From: Pseudomonas sp. LP_7_YM | GTDB taxonomy: Bacteria; Pseudomonadota; Gammaproteobacteria; Pseudomonadales; Pseudomonadaceae | Assembly: GCF_004364435.1 (NCBI RefSeq) | Contig: NZ_SOCT01000001.1 | Location: forward strand, 682,001 to 746,000 | Length of the DNA: 64,000 bases | Direction: 5' to 3' | In this document: positions 9,148-18,290 of the stretch, piece by piece | Position numbering within the stretch: the first letter of the stretch is position 1 | Layout of the letters: every line of letters begins with the position of its first letter | Program-made: the position numbers and the translations under genes | Notes under the pieces: model-generated | What the model was told of the DNA's origin: nothing | Databases searched by the model: none | Seen by the model: only the letters and a program-made list of their open reading frames with translations

Positions 9148-10922
9148 ACCGACACCTCCACCAGTGGCCCGCGTGTGCTCAGGTACTGTTCGATGATGGC
9201 CTTGGCCGTCCACAGGCTCAGGGCGCCGATGGTCGACGTCGGGTTGTAACCGGCGTTGTTGGGGAACGACGACGCGCCTAAGACGAACACGTTATGCACG
9301 TCCCAGCTTTGTTGATAGCGGTTGAGCACACTGGTTTTCGGATCGGTGCCCATCACCGCGCCACCGATGGTGTGGTCGCTGCCCGGCAGATACGGGCCGT
9401 AGTTGGTGGCTGCCGAGTCGAAGCCATTGACGATCTTTGCGCCCATGGCTTTGCCGATATCGATGGCCTTGTCTTCGGTGAACTTGGCCATGCGCCGGTC
9501 GTTCTCGTTGTAGTCGAACGTCACGCGGATCAGCGGATCGCCGTTGGCGTCCTTGTACTCGGGATCAAGGTCCAGGTAGCACTCGTCATGGGAGAAGCTG
9601 GTGCCCTGGTTGAAGATGAAGGTGCCGTTCTGGAAGGCGTGGGTGTAGGCCTTTTTCCAGTCACTGCCCCAGCGCGGTGTGCCCGGCGGGACGACATCGG
9701 CGTTGCCGATCGGGCGCGCGCCACGGGCCACGACGAGAATGCCGGCGCCGCCAATGAAGCCTTTGCCGGTGTGATCGAAGTTGTCGCCGTTGTAGTCATC
9801 GACCTGAACGGAGAGGGCACCGGCACCGATGTACTGGTTGAGCTGCTCATCCTCGAAAAACAGGTTAGCGCCCGACACGGTCTGAAAGCTGTACGCACGA
9901 CCGACCACGCCTTCACGGGTTGCCGGGTCGTAGGGTTTGCCGATTTTCGAGAGCAGCAACAGGCGAACGTTCTGCATCTGGAAGGCCGAGAAGATCACGA
10001 TATCGGCCGGCTGATGCCATTCCTTCTTGTTGCGGTCCAGGTACGTAACGCCCGTGGCGGTCTTGCCGTCTTCGGCCAGCGTTGCGCGCAACACCGCAGA
10101 TTCGGTCAGCACGGTGAAGTTGCTGCGCTGCATCAATGCCGGGATCACGCACGCATTGGGGCTGGATTTGGAGAAGTTGCCGCAGCCGTAGTACAGGCAG
10201 TAGCCACAGTAGGTGCAAGGCCCCATGCGCACGCCCAGCGGGTTGGTGTAGGCCTGTGAGGCCTGCCCGGCGGGCACCATGAACGGGTGCAGACCCAGCT
10301 TGTTGCTGCCTTCGGTGAACAGGTCGGTCAACCGGGTAGTGGCGAGGGGGGGCAGGGGAAACTCGTTTTTACGGTTGCCTTCGAAAATGTTGCCGCCTTC
10401 GACTTTCTTGCCGTTGAGCACGCCGGCCTTGCCCGAGACGCCTGCAATCTTCTCGAAACGCTCATAAAAGGGTTCCAGGTCGTCGTAGGTCACGCCCCAG
10501 TCCTGCACGATCAAGCCATCGCTCAGCTGCTGCTTACCGTAGCGCTTGAGGGTGTAGCTGTAGGGTTCGAAGTCGAACGGCAGGAAGCGCCAGGCCATGC
10601 CTGCCCAGTGGGTGCCCGAGCCGCCGACGTTGTAGCCCAGCTCGTTCAGGCTCCAGTCGCGGGTCGGCAAGGCGGTCTGGGAACGGTTGTTGCGGAAGGT
10701 GGTGGTTTCGATGGCTGGCGGCAGCAACATGCTGCGGCGAGTGTCCCAGCGCAACTCGTCGGTGTCGACCGAGGGCGGGAAGTCGGTGGAGGTCTCGAAC
10801 CAGGGGCCGCGTTCGATCGCGACCACGTTCAGACCCGCGCGGGTCAACTCTTCAGCCATCAGAGAACCACACCAGCCGAGGCCGACGATTACAGCGTCGA
10901 CTTTAGGGCGAACATTGGCCAT
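9144..10922 (-). CDS. Gluconate 2-dehydrogenase-type FAD flavoprotein (GMC family)
   Basis: A 592-residue GMC oxidoreductase. The N-terminal FAD site is VIVGLGWCGSLMAEEL. A cysteine cluster (GPCTYCGYCLYYGCG) matches the Fe-S ligands of FAD-dependent sugar dehydrogenases. The C-terminal active-site pair is H in SDHTIGGAVMG and N in NNAGYNPTST. It oxidises a sugar acid or sugar in the periplasm, is exported with the Tat-carrying small subunit and delivers electrons to the cytochrome. AAGGAA precedes the ATG. Gluconate is the likely substrate; related complexes use 2-ketogluconate or sorbitol. Confidence 0.88.
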   Translation of the reverse strand: MANVRPKVDAVIVGLGWCGSLMAEELTRAGLNVVAIERGPWFETSTDFPPSVDTDELRWDTRRSMLLPPAIETTTFRNNRSQTALPTRDWSLNELGYNVGGSGTHWAGMAWRFLPFDFEPYSYTLKRYGKQQLSDGLIVQDWGVTYDDLEPFYERFEKIAGVSGKAGVLNGKKVEGGNIFEGNRKNEFPLPPLATTRLTDLFTEGSNKLGLHPFMVPAGQASQAYTNPLGVRMGPCTYCGYCLYYGCGNFSKSSPNACVIPALMQRSNFTVLTESAVLRATLAEDGKTATGVTYLDRNKKEWHQPADIVIFSAFQMQNVRLLLLSKIGKPYDPATREGVVGRAYSFQTVSGANLFFEDEQLNQYIGAGALSVQVDDYNGDNFDHTGKGFIGGAGILVVARGARPIGNADVVPPGTPRWGSDWKKAYTHAFQNGTFIFNQGTSFSHDECYLDLDPEYKDANGDPLIRVTFDYNENDRRMAKFTEDKAIDIGKAMGAKIVNGFDSAATNYGPYLPGSDHTIGGAVMGTDPKTSVLNRYQQSWDVHNVFVLGASSFPNNAGYNPTSTIGALSLWTAKAIIEQYLSTRGPLVEVSV

Positions 10923-11004
10923 TTACGGTTCCTTATCAATACGGCGTCATCACGGAAATCAAGGCAAGTGTCGGCGTACCGCACTGCTCGTATCAGGGGT
11001 GCGA

Positions 11005-11724
11005 TCAGAGGGCGTTGTCGATCAGACTGGTGGGTATGATCGTGAGCTTCTGCCCCTTCTTGCCGATCACATCGCGAAAGTCATAGCGGGCACCGGGGAA
11101 GCCGATCATTTTCCAGCTGGCCATGCCTTTGTTGCCGCCGTAGATAGGGTCAGCAAAGAAGCCCTCGCGGACGTTGGCCAGGATCTGTTCGAACAGCTCC
11201 TTGGTTTCGACCTCGGTGTCCAGTTCCAGCTTGCCGCTTTCCATGCTGCGCAGCAGTTCGTCCTGTTGAGCGCCGTCCAGTTGCACGAAGGTTTTGGAGA
11301 AGCGCTTCTGGCAATAGGCGTCGATGGCGGCCAGGCCCTTGCGCCAGCGTTCGGCGGGGGTGAACGGCGACTGCGTGCCCTGTTCCGGCGTGCCTTTGAC
11401 GAAGCGACCGAGGCGATACAGCGATGCGCCGCGCCCGTAATCGCCCGCCAGCTGGCGGTCGATGAAGGTGGCGCAACCGGCTTCCTTGCCCCCGATACTC
11501 AGCTCATCGGCCGGGATCAGGCGATCGGCGATGGCCCCGGCGGCGTCGAACTCTGCCTGGGTGAAGTAAGCCAGGCCTCCCTGACGAGGCGCGGGCAAGG
11601 CCGGTACGTTGGCCTGCCCGGGCTCCCACGGTTGTGAACCGCTGATGACTTCGGCCCGCGCAGCCGGCAACGTAGACGCCGCCGCCAGCGCCAACGCCGA
11701 TGAAAGGAATTCTCTGCGCTGCAT
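11005..11724 (-). CDS. Gluconate 2-dehydrogenase subunit 3 (Tat-signal small subunit)
   Basis: A 239-residue protein beginning MQRREFLSSALALAAAS, a clear twin-arginine signal, followed by a GADH subunit 3 domain (about 60-225). The frame extends further upstream, but this ATG has an AGGA site and places the Tat motif at the N-terminus. It is the first gene of the order small subunit, flavoprotein, cytochrome, porin, and probably carries the cofactor-loaded flavoprotein through the Tat pore. Confidence 0.88.
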   Translation of the reverse strand: MQRREFLSSALALAAASTLPAARAEVISGSQPWEPGQANVPALPAPRQGGLAYFTQAEFDAAGAIADRLIPADELSIGGKEAGCATFIDRQLAGDYGRGASLYRLGRFVKGTPEQGTQSPFTPAERWRKGLAAIDAYCQKRFSKTFVQLDGAQQDELLRSMESGKLELDTEVETKELFEQILANVREGFFADPIYGGNKGMASWKMIGFPGARYDFRDVIGKKGQKLTIIPTSLIDNAL

Positions 11725-11874
11725 GATCTGTCCTGTCTGGAATGAGGGGGACGTTGATGCAGCACTCGGATGGGAGCCGGCCATCAACGACGGCGGCGAG
11801 TCTAGGGTGCGGCATATCACCGCGCTATTAACAATTTGACGTGTTTCCCTCAAAAACTCGACAGATTCAAAGGT

Positions 11875-12900
11875 CTATGCAGGTAGCATTTCGTCGATCA
11901 CGATGCGCAACTGCGGAGTAACGATTACGGGGGTTTCCAGGTCGCCGCTGACGTAAAGCAGATGTTGAATGGCCGCCTTCGCCTGGCCCTCCGGGTCCTG
12001 ATCGATCACCAGTGACAGCAACCCTTCACGCAACAGCTCGGCATGCTGCCGGCTGGCTTCGTGGGTGATCCAGACCGGCTTGACGTCGTGGCTCAGCAGC
12101 GCCTGACGGATGCCTGCGGAGCCTGCGCCGGTGTTGTAGATCGCGGTGAGCGCAGGACCTTTAGCCAGGGCGTTGCGCACAGCCCGCTGTGTCCGGGCAT
12201 CGTCGTCGTAGCACTCCACCGGCCCCTCCACAGTCAGCCCCGGCGCGCGCTCGCGCAGGACCTGGAGGAACCCCTCCACGCGCTCCTGATGGGCCTGATA
12301 AAGCAGGGAGTTGGTCAGCAGCAGTGCCCGCCCCGTGGACTGGCCCTGCCATTGACTGAGCAGCCGACCGGCGCTGCGGCCAGCGACGCGGTTGTTGATG
12401 CCGATGTAGGTTGCGCCGTCGAGTCCGGAAAGCGCGCTGGTCATCAACACGACCGGTACGCCCAGTGCGATCTGCAGTTTGAGCGCCGTGCGAATGGCGG
12501 GGCTGTCATGGGCCACCACGATCAGCCCCTGTCGCGATGTTCGTGGCTTATTGATGAACTCCAGCAATCGCTCCGGATTCTGATCGTTCCAGGTCTGGTG
12601 CTGCAGAACCATACGCGAGCGCAGCAATCGTGCCTGATTCTGAAACGCGAGCGTCAGGCGTCGATAGTGGTCGGTGTTGCTTTCCACGATCAGCAGATCG
12701 AAGCGCAACAAGCCGTGCACCGGCGAAGGCAGCAGGCGACGCAAGCCCAGGGCCTTGGCCGCCTCCAGCACCTTGCGTCGTTTGACATCCGACACACTGC
12801 CGCGCTCATTGAGCACCCGGTCCACGGTACTGAGACTGACCCCCGCCAGCGCGGCGACCTCCAGCAAACCTTTCTTTCGTTTGTCGCTGTCCAACTTCAC
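11875..12900 (-). CDS. LacI-family transcriptional regulator
   Basis: A 341-residue regulator with an N-terminal LacI helix-turn-helix (LLEVAALAGVSLSTVDRVLNERG, about 12-34) and a periplasmic-binding-protein-like sensor domain (about 65-340). It lies 150 bases upstream of the dehydrogenase operon on the same strand and is divergent from a second LacI regulator. The start is unsure: GTG at 12900 abuts GGAAGG, and TTG at 12894 is better spaced. The target may be the dehydrogenase operon or itself. Confidence 0.85.
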   Translation of the reverse strand: MKLDSDKRKKGLLEVAALAGVSLSTVDRVLNERGSVSDVKRRKVLEAAKALGLRRLLPSPVHGLLRFDLLIVESNTDHYRRLTLAFQNQARLLRSRMVLQHQTWNDQNPERLLEFINKPRTSRQGLIVVAHDSPAIRTALKLQIALGVPVVLMTSALSGLDGATYIGINNRVAGRSAGRLLSQWQGQSTGRALLLTNSLLYQAHQERVEGFLQVLRERAPGLTVEGPVECYDDDARTQRAVRNALAKGPALTAIYNTGAGSAGIRQALLSHDVKPVWITHEASRQHAELLREGLLSLVIDQDPEGQAKAAIQHLLYVSGDLETPVIVTPQLRIVIDEMLPA

Positions 12901-13008
12901 CCTTCCATACCAAACCGGATGGCGTCCGGCACGCTCGCCTCAAGGAGGGGCCGACTGGTAGGATTCGCCGGGAACCTTGGGCGAAACAGTCGGGAACACA
13001 AACAGATA

Positions 13009-14058
13009 ATGACGGGCAAAAAACCAGACAGCAACGGCCGGGGCAGTCGTGGCGTCACCCTGAGTGATGTGGCGAGGCTGGCGGGCGTGGCGCCCATGAC
13101 CGTGTCACGCTGCCTCAACCAGCCCGAAACCGTGCGCAGCGAAACCCGGCTCAAGGTGCAGCGGGCCATAGAACAGACCGGTTATGTGCCCAACCGTCTG
13201 GCCGGCGCGCTGGCCTCCAGCCGCAGTCGTCTGGTGGCCGTGGTGCTGCCGATGGTGACCAATCCGATCTTTTCCGACACCTTCCAGGCCATCAACGAGC
13301 GTCTGACCCATGCCGGTTATCAGGTGCTGCTCGGGGTGTCCGGTTATCAGACCGAACACGAACAGCAACTGCTTGAAGTCATTCTCAGCCGTCGTCCCGA
13401 CGGCATCATCCTCACCGGCACCTTACACACCCCGGCCAGCCGCCATCGGCTGCGCGCCTCCAACGTGCCGGTGGTGGAAACCTGGGACCTGAGCCGCGAG
13501 CCGATCGATATGCTGGTGGGTTTCTCTCATGAGAAAGTCGGTCGTGAGGTGGCGCGGCACCTGCTGGGCAAAGGCTATCGCCGATTTGCCTTACTGGCGG
13601 TCAACGACCCCCGGGGCTTACGCCGTGCCGAAAGCTTCATCCATGCCTTGGCCGAGCAGGGCATCAGCGATGTTCCGCGTCAGGTCTCGGAGGGGTTGCC
13701 CACGCTTGCCCATGGTCGTGCAGGCCTGACGGAGTTGATCGAGCAGGGCGGGATGTTGCCCGACAGCCCGTTGATGGTTGTCTGCACCTCCGACACCATC
13801 GCTCACGGTGTGCTCACCGAAGCCGCTGCCCGTGGCATTCGCGTGCCACAGGCGCTGGCAGTGATCGGCTTTGGTGACATGAATTTCGCCGCTCATACCT
13901 TCCCGGCGTTGTCGACCGTGCGCATCGACGGCCAGCGCATGGGCGACAGCGCGGCGTCGATGCTGCTGGACCGACTCAATGGCCGCGAGGGCAGCGAGAC
14001 CGTCCAGGATATTGGCTTCACCCTGATCGAGCGCGATAGCACTTCGATGCTGTCTTAG
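13009..14058 (+). CDS. LacI/GntR-type repressor (gluconate-repressor-like)
   Basis: A 349-residue LacI-family protein: headpiece TLSDVARLAGVAPMTVSRCLNQPETV and hinge ALASSRSRLVAVVLP, then a ligand domain with a typical IGFGDMNFAAH segment. It resembles gluconate-operon repressors. The open frame runs nearly 1 kb further upstream but overlaps the divergent LacI gene, so ATG 13009 is used. Two near-identical dyads lie around the promoter of the next operon and are its probable operators. Confidence 0.85.
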   Translation: MTGKKPDSNGRGSRGVTLSDVARLAGVAPMTVSRCLNQPETVRSETRLKVQRAIEQTGYVPNRLAGALASSRSRLVAVVLPMVTNPIFSDTFQAINERLTHAGYQVLLGVSGYQTEHEQQLLEVILSRRPDGIILTGTLHTPASRHRLRASNVPVVETWDLSREPIDMLVGFSHEKVGREVARHLLGKGYRRFALLAVNDPRGLRRAESFIHALAEQGISDVPRQVSEGLPTLAHGRAGLTELIEQGGMLPDSPLMVVCTSDTIAHGVLTEAAARGIRVPQALAVIGFGDMNFAAHTFPALSTVRIDGQRMGDSAASMLLDRLNGREGSETVQDIGFTLIERDSTSMLS

Positions 14059-14100
14059 ACCCGATAGCAAGTGCGTCCACATAGGCACATTCGGTTGGTT

Positions 14101-14114
14101 TGAGAGCGCTACCA
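14101..14114 (+). promoter_or_regulatory. Upstream LacI-type operator
   Basis: TGAGAGCGCTACCA, 13/14 identical to the site at 14190 and imperfectly palindromic about GCGC. Its centre is 89 bp from the downstream site, suitable for a looped repressor. Confidence 0.6.
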
Positions 14115-14148
14115 TCATTCCAATTTTAGATTGTCTGGCAAGCTAGGG

Positions 14149-14177
14149 TTGTTCTTGTCTCGGTGCTAGGCTATATT
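14149..14177 (+). promoter_or_regulatory. Sigma-70 promoter of the sugar-acid operon
   Basis: TTGTTC (-35) and TATATT (-10) separated by 17 bp, lying between the two operators. Transcription would start near 14184, about 52 bases before the dehydratase ATG. Confidence 0.55.
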
Positions 14178-14189
14178 TTTGCCAAAGAA

Positions 14190-14203
14190 TGATAGCGCTA
14201 CCA
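14190..14203 (+). promoter_or_regulatory. Downstream LacI-type operator
   Basis: TGATAGCGCTACCA matches its own complement at 12 of 14 positions. It lies just after the predicted start of transcription, where a bound repressor blocks initiation. Confidence 0.65.
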
Positions 14204-14235
14204 TTTTCTGCCTCGTACGCCTCGGAAAAATAATA

Positions 14236-15438
14236 ATGTCCAAAATCACCTGCGTAAGAACCCTGCGTCTGCCGGAACGCCCAAAGCTGATCTGGCTGGA
14301 AATCGAAACCGATGAAGGGCTGATCGGACTCGGTGAAACCTTTCGCGGTGCGGCCACGGTGGAGGCGGCAGTGCATGAACTGATTGCCCCCGGCCTCATT
14401 GGTCGTGACTCGCGACAGATCGAAGCGATTTCCCTCGAACTCACTACGCCCTACGTCGGCTACCACAGCGCCAGTGCCGAGATCCGCGCTGCCAGCGCCG
14501 TGGATATCGCCCTGTGGGATCTCAAGGGACAGCGTCACGGCATTCCGATTCATGAAGCCCTCGGTGGTGCGTGCCGCGAGCGGATCCGCGTTTACAACAC
14601 CTGTGCCGGCTACGAATTCAACACCCAGCAGGGCGCACGTCGGGAAATCACCAGCGCCGACCGCGCCCAAGGTCCCTACGACGATCAACTGGCCTTCAGC
14701 CGCGATGCTGGCGCCCTGGCCGTCAACCTGGTGGAAGAGGGCTACACGGCCATGAAAATCTGGCCGTTCGACCGTTTCGCCCGTCAGCCAGGGGCCAACA
14801 CCATCAGCCTGGCCGAAGTGAAGCAGGGCGTCCAAGCCTTCCGCCAGATCCGTCAGGCAGTGGGCAACCGGATTGAAATCATGTGCGAACTGCACAGCTT
14901 GTGGGACAGCAGCGCGGCGTTGCGCATCTGCCAGGCCCTCGAAGAATTTGAGCCTTACTGGGTCGAAGATCCATTGTGCAAGATGGACGACGCCCAGGCG
15001 CTGGCCGATTTGCGCAACCGCACCCGCGTGCCGATCTGTGCCAGCGAAACCCTCGGCGGCAGCGTGGCCTATCGCGACCTGCTGGCGGTCGGCGCCATGG
15101 ACTACCTGATGCTCGACCTTGTGTGGTGCGGTGGCTTCACCGAGGCGCGCAAGATCGCCGCCTTGGCTCAGGTCTACAACAAACCGCTCGCACCTCACGA
15201 CTGCACTGGCCCGGTTGCGTTGTTCGCCGGCCTGCAGATCGGACTGCATGCCCCTACCGCCGTGTTGCAAGAGGTGGTGCGTGCCTCGCTGTCGACCTGG
15301 TACGGCGATCTGGTCACGCACCTGCCGCAGATCGTCGAGGGGCATGCGCTGGCGCCGACCCTGCCGGGGCTGGGCACAGCGTTACGCCCCGAAGTGCGCC
15401 AGCGACAGGACGCCATCATCCGCGAGACGCGCTCGTGA
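14236..15438 (+). CDS. Enolase-superfamily sugar-acid dehydratase
   Basis: A 400-residue member of the mandelate racemase/muconate-lactonizing branch. Metal ligands are read from IMCELHSLWD, YWVEDPLCK and CASETLGGS; possible catalytic residues are K in AMKIWPFDR and H in APHDCTGPV. Such enzymes dehydrate aldonic or aldaric acids to 2-keto-3-deoxy acids. It is first in an operon with a sugar-acid MFS carrier and under LacI-type operators, which supports a sugar acid substrate. The exact substrate is unknown. ATG 14236 is preferred over an ATG lying between the operator and the probable start site. Confidence 0.8.
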   Translation: MSKITCVRTLRLPERPKLIWLEIETDEGLIGLGETFRGAATVEAAVHELIAPGLIGRDSRQIEAISLELTTPYVGYHSASAEIRAASAVDIALWDLKGQRHGIPIHEALGGACRERIRVYNTCAGYEFNTQQGARREITSADRAQGPYDDQLAFSRDAGALAVNLVEEGYTAMKIWPFDRFARQPGANTISLAEVKQGVQAFRQIRQAVGNRIEIMCELHSLWDSSAALRICQALEEFEPYWVEDPLCKMDDAQALADLRNRTRVPICASETLGGSVAYRDLLAVGAMDYLMLDLVWCGGFTEARKIAALAQVYNKPLAPHDCTGPVALFAGLQIGLHAPTAVLQEVVRASLSTWYGDLVTHLPQIVEGHALAPTLPGLGTALRPEVRQRQDAIIRETRS

Positions 15439-15520
15439 CCCTGCTGCCCTGGTGGGGTATCCGCCGCTGAGGAGCTGCCTGACCGCTCCATGACGCCTGC
15501 TGTCCGCTATCGAGAACACA

Positions 15521-16927
15521 ATGAAAAAAATAGATTCTCTGCGGCGTTTCATCGCCGAGCACCGACGTTACGAAGTCATCGTGTTGCTGTTCATCATGAT
15601 GATCATCAACCAGGGCGACCGCGCCACGCTGTCCGTCGCTGGGGCGAGCGTGTCCCAGGAGCTGGGGCTGAGTCACGCCGAAATGGGCTGGCTGTTTTCC
15701 GCATTTGCCTGGGCCTACATGCTGCTGCAACTGCCGGGCGGCCTGGCCATCGACCGCTTTGGCAGCGTCAGGGTGCTGGGGCTGGCGATCATCGCCTGGT
15801 CGGCCTTCACCGCAATGATCGGCACCGTGGCGCTGATGCCGGTGGGCCTGGCCTTCTTTGCGGTTTTCGCCCTGCGGTTTCTGGTGGGTGCCGCCGAAGC
15901 GCCGTGTTTCCCGTCCAACAGCAAGATCGTTTCGATGTGGTTTCCCACCGCCGAGCGCGGCACGGCAACGGCGATCTTCAATGCCTCGCAGTATTTTGCG
16001 GCGGTGGTGTTCACCCCCTTGCTGGCCTGGATCTCCACACGCTGGGGCTGGCCGTGGATCTTTTACGTGATGGGCGCGGCCGGGATTCTGATCGGCATCG
16101 TGTTCTTCATCCGCATCAAGGCGCCTGTGGACCACGCCCGCTTAAGCGATGTTGAGCTGGAAACCCTTCGCGAGGGGGGCGCCAATCTGCAGGAGCGTCC
16201 AGCCAGCACTGGCGAGCGCCAGAGTTGGCGCCAAGCCTGGGCCAGCGCGCGCGAGTTGCTGGGGCAACGGATGTTTCTGGGGATCTATCTGGCGCAATTC
16301 TGCATCAGCACCCTCACGTTCTTCTTCCTGACCTGGTTCCCGGTCTATCTGGTGCAGCAGCGTGGCCTTTCCATACTTAACGCCGGGTTGCTGGCAGCGG
16401 TACCGGCGATCTTCGGCTTCATTGGCGGGATCGGCGGTGGGATTGTCTCTGACTGGATGCTGCGCAAAGGCGTGTCGCTGACCCGTGCACGCAAGCTACC
16501 GATCTACATCGGCATGGCGCTGTCGATGAGCATGATCCTGTGCAATTACGTGCAGACCGACATGCTGGTGGTGCTGTTCATGGCGCTGGCGTTCTTCGGC
16601 AAGGGCATGGGCGCTCTGGGCTGGGCAATCATCTCCGACGTCTCGCCCAAGCGCAGTGCCGGCATGAACGGCGCAATCTTCAACACCTTCGGCAGCGTCG
16701 CCGGCATCGTCACGCCGCTGGTGATCGGCTACATGGTGCAGTCCATGGGCTCGTTCAACGGCGCGCTGATTTACGTAGCGCTTAATGCTGCCGGGGCGTT
16801 CATCAGTTATATGTTCATCGTTGGCGAGCTCAAGCGGCCAGATGACACGCCCCGCGATGTAGCCACTCCTGTCGTCGTTCAGGAGGCCTGCGCAGGCACT
16901 GATTGCCCGGGTCAAAGACGCACTTGA
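15521..16927 (+). CDS. MFS transporter, sugar-acid (anion:cation symporter) type
   Basis: A 468-residue inner-membrane carrier with about 12 hydrophobic segments and the early motif NQGDRATLSVAG, resembling GudP/DgoT/ExuT hexuronate and galactonate carriers. A soluble loop near 200-245 divides the halves. It follows the dehydratase by 82 bases and is probably co-transcribed, importing its substrate. Confidence 0.85.
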   Translation: MKKIDSLRRFIAEHRRYEVIVLLFIMMIINQGDRATLSVAGASVSQELGLSHAEMGWLFSAFAWAYMLLQLPGGLAIDRFGSVRVLGLAIIAWSAFTAMIGTVALMPVGLAFFAVFALRFLVGAAEAPCFPSNSKIVSMWFPTAERGTATAIFNASQYFAAVVFTPLLAWISTRWGWPWIFYVMGAAGILIGIVFFIRIKAPVDHARLSDVELETLREGGANLQERPASTGERQSWRQAWASARELLGQRMFLGIYLAQFCISTLTFFFLTWFPVYLVQQRGLSILNAGLLAAVPAIFGFIGGIGGGIVSDWMLRKGVSLTRARKLPIYIGMALSMSMILCNYVQTDMLVVLFMALAFFGKGMGALGWAIISDVSPKRSAGMNGAIFNTFGSVAGIVTPLVIGYMVQSMGSFNGALIYVALNAAGAFISYMFIVGELKRPDDTPRDVATPVVVQEACAGTDCPGQRRT

Positions 16928-17074
16928 AGGGTTTGCGTCAACCCGGCCCGGCTATACGGCAATTTTTTGAAATTTTTTTCCGTGACGTCCGGTCAGGTTT
17001 TTGGGTGACACAGCGGTGCCCATGAGAACTGCGCCGGGCTGTTGCACTGCCGCGAAATAAAGAGAGGGAATTCG

Positions 17075-18262
17075 ATGCTCGATAGACGCAACTTCTGCAA
17101 GGCCGCCGTGCTGGCTTCTGGCGCCGCTGCCCTGGCTTCCAGCCATCTTGCCCATGCCGCTGCGCTGATTCAGGCCGGACCGCCGCTGATCGAGGTCGCC
17201 AGCCTGGACTGGCTGTGCAATGCGCTCGCGCTGACCTCGGGTGGCCGGCTGTTCGTCGGCCTGCCGCGTTGGCCCGGTTTCGAGAAAACGCCGTCGATTG
17301 CCGAGGTGCTGGCCGATGGCACGCTAAAGCCGTTCCCGGGCGGCGAGTGGAACCGGTGGCAACCGGGCAAGTCCGGCGCTAAAGCGCTGGTCAAGATCAA
17401 CACCATCCATATCTTCGATGACGACACCTTGTGGGCCATCGACCAAGGCGAAGATGCCGGCCCGCACGGCATCAACCCGCATCAGAAAATCCTGCAGTTC
17501 GATACCCGCGACGGCACGCTGCTGCGCTCCATCAGCCTGCCGCCGAGCGTATTGCCTGCTGGCGCCAACCTCAACGACTTGCGCTTGGACAGCGACCACG
17601 CTTACCTCACCGATTCGGGATTGGGGGCGATCATCATCGTCAACCTGAAAACCGGTGTTGCCCTGCGTCGTCTGGCCGATCATCCGTCGACCAAAATGAA
17701 CCCCGAGCGCCGTCCTTTGGGCGAACACGCGCAGCCTTTGATGATGCCCGATGGCAGTGATCATCAGGTGCATTCCGATCCGCTGGAGATAAGCCCGGAC
17801 GGTGCATGGCTGTATTACCAGGCGCTGACCGGTCCGCTGTGGAAAGTACCGACGGCAGCTCTGCGCGATACCCAGATGACCGAAAAGGCGCTGGCAGAGC
17901 AGGTCGAGTTCGTCTACGACACCGGAGCGCTGACCGGCACCGCCATCGACAGCGCAGGCAATTTATACCTGGGTGAATACGACAAGCCACGAGTCACCGT
18001 GCTCTCGCCTGACGGCAGCTTGCGCGTGGCGGTGCAAGACCAGCGGCTGTGGAATCCCGATGCGATGATCATTTCCAACCAACGGGAGCTTTACATCCCG
18101 GTACCGCAGAGTGCGCGCATGGCCTCTAATCGCGGGCCGAACGGCGTGAACGGCCTGCAGTTGCCGTTCAAAATCTACAAAATTCGGCTGCCGACGAGTT
18201 TCGGCGGCCGCGAAACAGTCCCTGCGGTGGTCGGTAAGTCTCTGGCGTCCGCATCTTCCTGA
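17075..18262 (+). CDS. Exported yellow/major royal jelly-like beta-propeller
   Basis: A 395-residue protein starting MLDRRNFCKAAVLASG, a probable Tat signal with cleavage near AHAAA. The body has propeller-type repeats with WAIDQGED, NDLRLDSDHAYLTDSG and EISPDGAWLYY, characteristic of the MRJP/yellow family. Bacterial members are poorly characterised, and some relatives are sugar lactonases. AGAGAGGGA precedes the ATG. It follows the transporter by 147 bases and precedes an exported amidohydrolase, so both may process a periplasmic substrate. Function not known. Confidence 0.75.
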   Translation: MLDRRNFCKAAVLASGAAALASSHLAHAAALIQAGPPLIEVASLDWLCNALALTSGGRLFVGLPRWPGFEKTPSIAEVLADGTLKPFPGGEWNRWQPGKSGAKALVKINTIHIFDDDTLWAIDQGEDAGPHGINPHQKILQFDTRDGTLLRSISLPPSVLPAGANLNDLRLDSDHAYLTDSGLGAIIIVNLKTGVALRRLADHPSTKMNPERRPLGEHAQPLMMPDGSDHQVHSDPLEISPDGAWLYYQALTGPLWKVPTAALRDTQMTEKALAEQVEFVYDTGALTGTAIDSAGNLYLGEYDKPRVTVLSPDGSLRVAVQDQRLWNPDAMIISNQRELYIPVPQSARMASNRGPNGVNGLQLPFKIYKIRLPTSFGGRETVPAVVGKSLASASS

Positions 18263-18290
18263 AGCCCTGATAAAACCGAGTGAGGTGGGA

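Noticed and set aside
12043..13008. Long N-terminal extension of the GntR-like repressor frame (671 codons in total)
   Set aside because: It lies antisense to the divergent LacI gene and has no family similarity; the LacI headpiece begins right after ATG 13009.
14143..15345. 400-codon minus-strand frame opposite the dehydratase
   Set aside because: Antisense to a clear enolase-superfamily gene, and it would run through the operators and promoter.
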